Shown one piece after another: positions 1 to 6,900 of a stretch of DNA of 8,496 nt. The stretch covers positions 1 through 8,496 of the forward strand of contig JAITKS010000225.1 of NCBI GenBank assembly GCA_031278315.1, in the 5' to 3' direction. Under the pieces are notes generated by a model. That model ran no database searches and had not been told where the DNA came from. It saw only the letters and a list, made by a program, of their open reading frames with translations. The DNA is from Planctomycetaceae bacterium (lineage in GTDB: Bacteria > Planctomycetota > Planctomycetia > Pirellulales > Thermoguttaceae). Within the stretch, counting starts at the first letter, position 1; every line of letters begins with the position of its first letter. A program made the translations under genes and the position numbers.

Positions 1-11
1 TTTCGTGTTTT

Positions 12-47
12 AAAAAATCATTTCAATCATACAAATCACAAAAATCA
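12..47. repeat. 9-bp-period AT-rich array (NNNAAATCA-like)
   Basis: Four consecutive 9-mers ending in ATCA (AAAAAATCA, TTTCAATCA, TACAAATCA, CAAAAATCA) lie downstream of bioD. The array resembles the AATCAAACC array at 2494-2538 in period and core. No coding potential is seen here. The unit count is by eye, and the low complexity of the sequence limits confidence. Confidence 0.5.
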
Positions 48-84
48 TAGTTCAGACAATTAACCATATTGATCCAAATATCCG

Positions 85-103
85 ATCGCCCTTGCAGGAC
101 GAT
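85..103. repeat. Short imperfect palindrome downstream of bioD
   Basis: A 19-base hairpin: ATCG pairs with CGAT, then one C/A mismatch, then CCT pairs with AGG around a TGC loop. It starts 52 bases past the bioD stop. No T-run follows on the minus strand, so it is not a standard intrinsic terminator. Its GCAGGACGA core resembles the GCAGGGACGA of the hairpin at 8456-8468, and ATTAACC occurs close to both, which suggests a dispersed repeat family. Confidence 0.45.
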
Positions 104-154
104 TTTAGTTTAAAACGAAATACCGAAATTTAAAGTGTGAAAAGAATATCACAT

Positions 155-832
155 CTATTCTAATTCAAACGTTAGATGTTTGTTTTCTCTATTATTTATT
201 TCTATCCATTTACTTTTGTTACAGAATTTTTTTAAATAATTTTTAAGATATTTTTTTGTGTCATTGCTAATTAAATTATCTTCGATATTAAAATTGTTGT
301 ACACTAAAGCAAAGATATTGATTTCTGAACGGCGGCATATTTCTAAAGTCAGTAAGGTATGATTTATACTTCCGAGTCTTGGAGACGTTACGATGAATAT
401 AGGTAATTTTTGATCTTTGATATAATTTAAAATAGTATAATTTCCAATTAACGGCGTCATAATTCCGCCTGCTCCCTCGATAAGAATTATGTCATATTTT
501 TGTTTCAAAATATCAGTAGCATGTTCTATCTTTTTCAAATTTAATCGAACATGGTCAATTCGAGCAGCAAGATGAGGCGAAGCTGGATACGATAATATAA
601 TCGGACAAGTTGTACCATCAATATCTTCCGGTAACCGTTCTATTCCCATTATCTTTCGGTGAATTTCAATATCTTCCGAAAAACCAATGTTTCCTGTTTG
701 GACAAGTTTCTGAGTAACTACACGAAATCCCTTTTCCAAATACGCTTTCGCAAGATGACCTGTAACATAACTTTTGCCGATGTTAGTATCAATTCCCGTT
801 ACAAAAAATACTTTTCCATTTAATTTTTTCAT
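155..832 (-). CDS. bioD: ATP-dependent dethiobiotin synthetase BioD
   Basis: BioD closes the ureido ring of dethiobiotin from 7,8-diaminononanoate, CO2 and ATP. This is the next-to-last step of biotin synthesis, in the cytoplasm. The 225 residues match the usual length. Visible motifs are a P-loop GIDTNIGKS at residues 13-21 (canonical GTDTxVGKT/S), K42 in QKLVQTG (the usual KPVQTG substrate-binding lysine), an acidic D54 just after it, SPHLAA at 85-90, the Mg-binding EGAGG at 119-123, and SPRLGSINHT in the segment where BioD proteins carry GLGTINHT. The start at 832 puts the P-loop at the normal distance from the N-terminus; no Shine-Dalgarno sequence is evident. The C-terminal 40 residues are Lys/Asn-rich and poorly conserved. 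No other biotin gene is visible in the window, although bioA or bioB could lie beyond position 1. The gene is intact. Confidence 0.93.
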   Translation of the reverse strand: MKKLNGKVFFVTGIDTNIGKSYVTGHLAKAYLEKGFRVVTQKLVQTGNIGFSEDIEIHRKIMGIERLPEDIDGTTCPIILSYPASPHLAARIDHVRLNLKKIEHATDILKQKYDIILIEGAGGIMTPLIGNYTILNYIKDQKLPIFIVTSPRLGSINHTLLTLEICRRSEINIFALVYNNFNIEDNLISNDTKKYLKNYLKKFCNKSKWIEINNRENKHLTFELE

Positions 833-870
833 GCAAAATAATTCAGGTAACTATTCAGTTTTTTTTGAGA

Positions 871-927
871 TCACGAAATAACAAAATACACGAAAATTAT
901 CTAAAAAAATTTTTGTGTTTTTCGTAT
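871..927. repeat. Inverted pair of 9-bp-period arrays (CACGAAAAT / TTTTTGTGT)
   Basis: Three 9-mers (TCACGAAAT, AACAAAATA, CACGAAAAT; 871-897) face two 9-mers of the complementary type (TTTTTGTGT, TTTTCGTAT; 910-927). The inner parts, 888-898 and 908-918, form an 11-bp stem with one G:T pair and a 9-base A-rich loop. It lies in the spacer between the PduS-like gene and bioD. No U-tract suited to termination on the minus strand follows. Confidence 0.5.
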
Positions 928-954
928 CAAAAAATTTTCGCTGGTCTATTACAA

Positions 955-1073
955 AATTTATTGTTCGTAGAAACGTATTTGTCTCGATCGTATATTGAAC
1001 GTTTTTTTTACAAAAATGACGGCGGGCAAGATGTCTGCGTTTCTCTGTTAAAATGAGTTTTTAGAAATTCTCT
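955..1073. repeat. Degenerate palindromic intergenic repeat, copy A
   Basis: This copy aligns base for base with copy B at 2589-2705 over its first 36 positions: both begin AATTTATTGTT, and both have GTCTCGATCG exactly 15 bases after the end of that block. Further shared blocks are the T-run/ACAAAAA palindrome, GGCGGG, GCGTTTC, TAAAAT and TTTTTAG-AATTC. The inner hairpin is eroded in this copy. The right end (1061-1073) includes the stop codon and last codons of the PduS-like gene, so the repeat seems to form that gene's 3' end. Confidence 0.6.
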
Positions 1074-2392
1074 TTTGTGATTTCAATAGCTTCATTCGTG
1101 ATATTTGCAATTTTGCCCGAAATAGATGCATGAATGTTTGCACCAATACCTGAATCATTTTTTCGCGCGATTAAATCGCCCTTTTCGATATTATCACCGC
1201 AACTTACAATAGGAACCGCCGGTGCGCCTATGTGTTGTCTCAATAAAATAACAACACGTTTTACATCTAATAAATTTTTTTTCAACGGTGCTTTGTTTAC
1301 ATAATTTGCAAGTCCGATTTTTCTGATTAGTTTCTCAGTCGGCGTCCTCCGATTTCTGAAATGCTGCGAACTCCTCTCTTTTCTAAACGGCGGATTCTCC
1401 CAACGTTTTCCGGTTTTTTTTATATCCGCAAGAATTCGCCTCTTATTTTCAGCACACACATTTCGCGGATCAAGACCCTCCGGACACGAACAATACGAAC
1501 ACAAATTACACTCACTACAAAATTGAGTCCCCTTTACATCCGATTTTGCACACTCACTAAATCCTAAACTCCGCATAGCCCGATGCGGTTCAATCGGATG
1601 ACCTAACAAATTTCGCGGACATAACTCTGTACAAAAACTACATTGATCACACGCAGCACGCCCTACCCTGACAACACGAGACCAATCCCACAATTTACGC
1701 TGAACCACAAAATGATTTTTCGGTAAAACAATTATTCCGCCCGTTGTTTTTGTTACCGGTTTCAATAAATCTAATTCGACATAACCCATCATCGCACCGC
1801 CTACAACAAACGCCGGCTCACTTATCGTAACACCGCCTACAGCTTCGATTACATCCGCCAACGAAGTCCCTATCGGTACACAAATCGTCGATGGATTAAC
1901 AACCGATCCCGCTACAGAAATATACTTTTCAGTAACAGGAACTCCCTCAATTGCAGCCGAAATATTAAAAATTGTCTCCACATTCAACACCACTGCACCA
2001 ACTGAAATCGGTATTTCGCCCGGAGGTACAATTCGACCAAGCGTCTCATAAATTAAAATCAATTCATCGCCAGCCGGATACGTGTCTTCAAGCGGAATAA
2101 TCTCCATGTTTGAAGCAATTTCAGAATGTAACTTTTCAATTACATCAACATATTTCCGCTTGACACCAAAAATACCGCGTTCAGCTCCGGCTAATTTCAT
2201 CGCAACAGAAAGTCCGTAAATCAATCTGCCTGTATCCAATCGAATCAATTCTTTGTCTTTATGCAGCAACGGCTCACACTCAGCCGCATTGACTACAACT
2301 ACATCACCGCGACCAGATAACTTAACATGCGTTGGAAATCCAGCACCGCCCGCACCAACTACTCCGCTTTCTGCAATCAAATCAATACTCAT
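1061..2392 (-). CDS. PduS/RnfC-like iron-sulfur flavoprotein (SLBB, two 4Fe-4S clusters)
   Basis: A 443-residue soluble electron carrier of the RnfC/PduS/NuoF-like superfamily. Domains in order: a complex-I 51-kDa-like nucleotide/flavin domain beginning GVVGAGGAGFPTHVKL (10-25) with NAAECEPLL at 35-43; an SLBB-type segment around 155-205; a ferredoxin segment with CX2CX2CX3CP at C248, C251, C254, C258 and CX2CX2CX4CP at C292, C295, C298, C303, plus an extra C301; and a C-terminal sandwich-hybrid domain (from about 386, HIGAPAVPIVSCGD, IHASISGKI). Having this last domain at the C-terminus, not the N-terminus, matches PduS (cobalamin reductase, about 450 residues) better than true RnfC. PduS moves electrons from NADH to cob(III)/cob(II)alamin for diol dehydratase. 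No diol dehydratase, microcompartment or rnf gene is in the window, so the partner is unknown. The start at 2392 gives the canonical N-terminus, without a visible Shine-Dalgarno sequence. Confidence 0.85.
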   Translation of the reverse strand: MSIDLIAESGVVGAGGAGFPTHVKLSGRGDVVVVNAAECEPLLHKDKELIRLDTGRLIYGLSVAMKLAGAERGIFGVKRKYVDVIEKLHSEIASNMEIIPLEDTYPAGDELILIYETLGRIVPPGEIPISVGAVVLNVETIFNISAAIEGVPVTEKYISVAGSVVNPSTICVPIGTSLADVIEAVGGVTISEPAFVVGGAMMGYVELDLLKPVTKTTGGIIVLPKNHFVVQRKLWDWSRVVRVGRAACDQCSFCTELCPRNLLGHPIEPHRAMRSLGFSECAKSDVKGTQFCSECNLCSYCSCPEGLDPRNVCAENKRRILADIKKTGKRWENPPFRKERSSQHFRNRRTPTEKLIRKIGLANYVNKAPLKKNLLDVKRVVILLRQHIGAPAVPIVSCGDNIEKGDLIARKNDSGIGANIHASISGKIANITNEAIEITKENF

Positions 2393-2483
2393 CGGAATTT
2401 GATAATTAGTAATTATTCATTTGAATTTTTTGTTTCTTTATAACTCAATAAAGGCGTCAGGATTTTTTAAACGAAAGATATTT

Positions 2484-2538
2484 ATCACACACTAATCAAA
2501 CCAATCAAACTAATCACACCGATCAAACCAATAAAATT
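2484..2538. repeat. 9-bp tandem array AATCAAACC
   Basis: Four 9-bp units in direct tandem (AATCAAACC, AATCAAACT, AATCACACC, GATCAAACC; 2494-2529) are followed by a decayed unit, AATAAAATT. A similar 10-base stretch, ATCACACACT, precedes them. The array sits upstream of the PduS-like gene and is not in any supported reading frame. Confidence 0.7.
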
Positions 2539-2588
2539 TTAGGCATTATTAGTCATTAATTTTATATTTTGTAATATATCAGTGGAAT

Positions 2589-2705
2589 AATTTATTGTTG
2601 CCGGGATCGCGGTCGTCTCGATCGCATCTTTAGGCGTTTTTTGTACAAAAAAGATGCAGGCGGGACGCCAGCGTTTCCGGCTAAAATATTTTTTAGTAAT
2701 TCACT
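2589..2705. repeat. Palindromic intergenic repeat, copy B (core of the MITE-like element)
   Basis: A GC-richer island in AT-rich DNA with nested palindromes: GCATCTTT (2624-2631) pairs with AAAGATGC (2650-2657), TTTTTTGTACAAAAAA (2637-2652) is a perfect palindrome, and 2656-2672 is a GCAGGCG-GGA-CGCCAGC hairpin with one A/A mismatch. Copy A at 955-1073 is a degenerate relative in the same orientation. Such strongly self-complementary intergenic elements resemble REP/MITE families. Confidence 0.65.
2647..2672 (-). terminator. Possible intrinsic terminator for dus, supplied by repeat B
   Basis: Read on the minus strand, the hairpin GCTGGCG-TCC-CGCCTGC (2672-2656, one mismatch) is followed by ATC and then six T residues (2652-2647). 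This has the form of a rho-independent terminator and lies about 180 bases past the dus stop. If functional, it would separate the repeat-protein/dus unit from the PduS-like gene. The role is inferred from shape only. Confidence 0.4.
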
Positions 2706-2737
2706 TAAATTTAAAATCTAAAATTACAAAATCTGAT

Positions 2738-2764
2738 TTCTCTGTGTTCTCTGTGTTCTCTGCG
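2738..2764. repeat. 9-bp tandem array TTCTCTGTG
   Basis: Three direct 9-bp units, TTCTCTGTG, TTCTCTGTG and TTCTCTGCG, are followed by GTTAAT. The array lies inside the MITE-like element, between palindromic core B and the right terminal inverted repeat. From memory, this type of CTCTGTGT...CTCTGCGGTTAA string turns up between genes in many environmental bacterial genomes. Confidence 0.65.
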
Positions 2765-2850
2765 GTTAATAAAAAAAATCGGAACGAATTAAAACCCAAA
2801 AAATTATTGTAACAAAAATTCTACTGATATATTACTATATTTTGAATAAT

Positions 2851-3966
2851 TCAATACCATTTTTCTAGAACTTTATTCCAATCATTTACGTTTTTTACAC
2901 GAACAAAATCTGCCCTGACTTCAGCCATTTCAGGATGCAATTTACAATAATGTACAGCAAAAGCCCTCATTGTTGTTGGAGCTTTGGATTCGCCATATAA
3001 ATTTACAGTTAAATCGAAATGAATTTTCAAAACATCTTTTTGCTCTTGTAGATTCGGCGGCTTCAGTTTACCTTGCCCGCACACTAACGATTTAATGTTA
3101 CGAAAAATCCAAGGATTCCCAATCGCCCCTCTCGCTAACGCAATACCATCAACACACGATTCTCTCAAACGTAATAACGCCGTTTCCGCATCAAAGATAT
3201 CACCGCTGCCGACAACCGCTAACTTAGAATTTCCGCCCTCTACAAGATACTCCTTAACACTGCGAATGAAATTCCAATCACTTGTACCTTCATAACGTTG
3301 TTTCACCGTTCTTCCATGAACAGTAACACCTTGTACACCTAAATCGACGGCATTATCAAGTATCTTAAAGAAATTATTTCTGCTCAGCTGCGTATCGTCA
3401 AATCCTTTTCTTAACTTTATTGTCAACGGCACGGCACCGCTTATTACTCTACTGATTTGCTCGATAATTTTAATAGCAATATCCGGCTCGTTCAAAAGCC
3501 ATCCGCCCCGCCCCCGACTCAATACCTTCTTAACCGGACACGCAAAATTTAGATCAACCAGATCAAAACCGGCATCAATTAAACGCTCAACAGCACGGCA
3601 CATCAGATTAGGCTCATTGCCCATCAGTTGCACTCCGCACGGATGCTCTTCTTCTCCCGCAAAATATAATCTCGATTTACGATTCGATACCGTAACAACA
3701 AATTGATCAAGTAAAACCTCACTTATCGTAAACTCGGCACCAAAACGGCGTGAAATCATTCGCATCGGTAAATCGGAATATCCACTCAAAGCAGCCTGAA
3801 TAAACGGAAACTTTATAGTAAGCGTTCCAAACCGCAACGGCATAATTTCCATTTCCGCAAAATTTCCATTCGCTATCCCGCTAACTATCCCATTTGCTAT
3901 CCCGCCTGCCAATCCGCTCACTGCGTCATTGGAAGATACCGGTTGAATGTTAATATGATTCGTCAT
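2851..3966 (-). CDS. dus: tRNA-dihydrouridine synthase (DusB-like) with a repeat-like N-terminal extension
   Basis: An FMN enzyme that reduces specific tRNA uridines to dihydrouridine using NADPH. The TIM-barrel core runs from about 45 to 290, with a C-terminal helical tRNA-binding region to 371. Visible motifs: QAALSGYSDLPMR (57-69) in place of the usual xAPMAGVTDxPFR; catalytic C143 in NFACPVKKV followed by RGRGGWLL; FMN-contacting K184 in LTIKLRKGF; VHGRT with H217; GSGDIFD (253-259) and ALARGAIGNPWIF (276-288) at the phosphate-binding end. About 41 residues precede the normal family start. M42 (codon at 3843-3841) would give a standard N-terminus and is preceded by GGAAAT, so the true start may be there. 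The extension contains a GIANG-type duplication. The ATG at 3966 is 6 bases after the stop of the repeat-protein gene, suggesting cotranscription. The exact tRNA position modified is not predictable from the sequence. Confidence 0.9.
   Translation of the reverse strand: MTNHINIQPVSSNDAVSGLAGGIANGIVSGIANGNFAEMEIMPLRFGTLTIKFPFIQAALSGYSDLPMRMISRRFGAEFTISEVLLDQFVVTVSNRKSRLYFAGEEEHPCGVQLMGNEPNLMCRAVERLIDAGFDLVDLNFACPVKKVLSRGRGGWLLNEPDIAIKIIEQISRVISGAVPLTIKLRKGFDDTQLSRNNFFKILDNAVDLGVQGVTVHGRTVKQRYEGTSDWNFIRSVKEYLVEGGNSKLAVVGSGDIFDAETALLRLRESCVDGIALARGAIGNPWIFRNIKSLVCGQGKLKPPNLQEQKDVLKIHFDLTVNLYGESKAPTTMRAFAVHYCKLHPEMAEVRADFVRVKNVNDWNKVLEKWY
3867..3906 (-). repeat. 24-bp duplication inside the Dus N-terminal extension
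   Basis: CATTCGCTATCCCGCT (3867-3882) recurs as CATTTGCTATCCCGCC (3891-3906) with a 24-base period, 14 of 16 identical. It encodes the repeated GIANG in the Dus extension (residues 22-26 and 30-34). In-frame microduplication explains the low-complexity extension, which the catalytic domain does not need. Confidence 0.65.
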
Positions 3967-3972
3967 GACAAA

Positions 3973-6900
3973 TTAAGGTCCGATTTTAGGCGGATTCGGA
4001 TTCAAAAAATCAGACGGACCTTTAGTTGTGTAAGTTTCTGGAATAGCTGCCGGCTGTCCGCTCATATAATCAGGTTCCGCAAAGAGTGTGCGAATTCCAT
4101 TCCGCACATTTCTTATTGAAGAAAAAAATCGTCCCGTACCATTACCTGCATCTTGCATCGGCGGATATTGCACATAATACGGATAAGGCGAAGGATAAGG
4201 TGAAGGATAAGGTGAAGAATAAGGCGAAGGATAAGATGAAGGATAAGGGGAAGGATAAGGGGAAGGATAAGGCGAACCAGAAAAGTTTGCAGCGTCGGCA
4301 GGATACGGAACTGGATCGACTATCGGATAACCGTCTGACGTTACCAAAGTTCCATTTGTACCTAGTTGAACTCCAAGTTTTGAACCGTCTAAACCAAGTA
4401 ACTCACCATTATTTCCTAAACGCATTCCTAGCGGATAACCGCCTGTTCCAAGCAGAACATCATTGTTATTCGTTTTGAATCCATTCGCTAACATTGGTAC
4501 ACCGCTTTGATCAAGTAATTCACCATTCGGACCGACAAAAAATCCTAAAGGCTCGCCGTTGACACCAAGCAAACTATTATCATTACCGATTTGAACTCTT
4601 GTTTGTAATCCATTTTTATCAATTATTCTGTTTTGTTGATCTCGTCGAACTACACAGGCGTTATACGGAGAACCTGCGTTTTGTAAATTTTGTCCGAATC
4701 GGTCTCTTGACATTCTTGCAGCAGAACTTATAGGGAAACCATCCGGTGTGAACAATAAACCATTACGGTCAAGATACAATCCCATCGGTGATCCATTAGG
4801 ACTCAACATCGCTCCATTATTACCTAGTCTAATTCCTGTCGATCTTCCATTGGCTCGCAACAAAGTACCGTCGTCTCCAATTATAAAACCATTATTGTTA
4901 CTTTTTGCAATTTCTGCTTCAACAATATTGTTTATCGATAAGCGGTTTCCATCTATTCCTTGTAAAAAACCATCCCGTGAAATTGTTACACCAATCGGAC
5001 GCCCCGTTGAATCTAAAAGAACTCCATTACGACCGATATGTAATCCGGTTTCACGTCCATTCGAATCGAGAATAGAATTATTTCTACCAAGACGAAGCGG
5101 ATTATTTGAAGCAGATAAAAAACTCAACGTATTATTTCCAATTGGTGAATTATCCATTCCTAGCAAAGTTCCATTTCGTCCTAATTTCAAACCAAGAGGT
5201 CTGCCGCTAGGAGAGAGTAAAGTTCTGCCGTCATTGTCTAATTTCAAACCAATTGAAGTTCCATTTGCGGTAACTAATTCACCGGCTGCATTTGTTGCGT
5301 AATTGTTACTTTCTGGAGTTCCAGTACCGGTAATCGGCGTATTGTTAGAGCCGTATAAAATTCCGTTTGGCGAAATTCTTGCTCCAATCGGACGTCCTGT
5401 CGATTCAGAAATTAATGTTCCATCATTGTTGATTCGCAAACCTACCTCGTTACCTTCTGGATTGATAATAGAATTATTTCTACCAAGACGAAACGGATTA
5501 TTCGAATCAGCTAAAAAACTCAACGCCCCAGAACCTAACGGTAAATTGTTACTTCCAATCAAAGAGCCGTCTTGACCTAATTTTATTCCAAGCGGTAATC
5601 CATTGGGACTAATAATAGTTTCACCGTCGTTTCCAAGTCTTAATCCGGTTGGTATGCGATTCGTTCCGAGCAAAATTCCGCCGGCGATATTTTTAACTCG
5701 TGTCGGTTGACCGTCTGTACCTTGTAAAATTCCGTCGTTTGAAATCTGCAAACCGATTTGACGTCCTGTTGAATCTAAAAGAATACCATTACGATTGATT
5801 CGCAAACCTGTGTTACGTCCCATTGAATCCAAAATAATATTGTTGCGTCCAATTCTAAGCGGATTATTCGCACCTGCTCTAAAATTTAGTGCCGAACCGC
5901 TAATTGGTTTTTTGTCTTTGTTGAGCAATACTCCATTACTGCCGAGATATAATCCTAATTTACTGCCGGTTGGACTAATAAGAGTCGTACCGTCTTCATC
6001 GAGCCTTAATCCTGTCGGCGTTCCGTCTGTTCCGAGCAAAATTCCATTCGGAATATTAAATGAACGAGTTGCTTGACCGTCCGTACCCTGTAAAACTCCG
6101 TCCTTTGAAACCCGCAAACCAAGCGATCTTCCCGATATACTCGAAAGCGTACCGTCTTTGTTCAAAATCAAACCTGTGTGATTGCCGTCTGGACTCAAAA
6201 TTTCGTTATTTTCATTTAGACGGAAAAATTCTCTAATATCGCCGGCTTGACCCGACGCAGCATTTATACCAGCAGATGTTACTCTACTCGTCAGACTAAC
6301 AACATTCGCCCCAATAGGATAACCATCCGGACTAATCAATGCACCATTTTGACTAAGCCGAATACCAGTTGGACCTATCGGCATGCCCTCCGGTGTAAGA
6401 ATAATCCCGTTTCTGCCGCGTCGAAAACCATTCGACAAAATCGGAACGCCGTCAAAACGAATAATCGAACCATCCGGTAATAATCTGTAACCGATTGGTA
6501 TTCCATCTGTCCCAAGCAGAATCCCGCCTGAAATCGCTTGATAATTATTCGCTCCAAGCGGTTCGCCGTCATATCCTAAAAGGACACCGTCTTTAATTGA
6601 AATTCCTATCGGCATACCATTAGGAGCAATCAACATTCCGCGTCTTCCCATTCTAAATCCAGCCGAACCAAGCGGAGAGCCGTCTCTTGCCAACAATCTA
6701 CCATCTCTGCTTAATCGAAAACCGGCGTTAGGAATTTGATAACCGTTGTCAGATCGAAATAAACGGCAACGTTTCCCAAGACGAAGACCAAGTTGCGAAC
6801 CGTCTGAAGCTAACATCGTGCCGTCGAAACTTAATCGTGTACCGATTGGGACGCCTTCATTATCGATCAATACACCTTCTCTGCCGACAAACGTACCATT

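Larger units (their letters stand above)
2563..2843. mobile_element. MITE-like non-autonomous element with TIRs and an 8-bp target duplication
   Basis: The left end GTAATATATCAGTGGAAT (2571-2588) is the reverse complement of the right end ATTCTACTGATATATTAC (2818-2835) at 17 of 18 positions, with the outer 13 identical. Both ends are flanked by the same 8 bases, TATATTTT (2563-2570 and 2836-2843), as expected for a target-site duplication. The element is 265 bases long and has no transposase gene. It carries palindromic core B and a TTCTCTGTG array. Its right duplication ends 7 bases before the dus stop codon. The AT-rich context makes chance matches easier, but a 13-bp perfect inverted repeat together with an abutting 8-bp direct repeat is unlikely by chance. 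An exact 23-base copy of the left end lies at 8378-8400. Confidence 0.6.

Noticed and set aside
85..103. Intrinsic terminator for bioD
   Set aside because: A hairpin is present, but no T-run follows on the minus strand.
865..1056. 63-codon open frame on the plus strand between bioD and the PduS-like gene
   Set aside because: It runs through the 9-bp-period sequence and repeat copy A, has no ribosome binding site, and its translation has no recognisable domain.
1361..1567. 68-codon plus-strand frame inside the PduS-like gene
   Set aside because: It is antisense to the ferredoxin and C-terminal segments of a well-supported gene and has no independent evidence.
4181..4276. Possible non-coding satellite or iteron-type origin
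   Set aside because: The 12-bp units keep the YPSP reading frame of the surrounding gene, and no replication gene is nearby.
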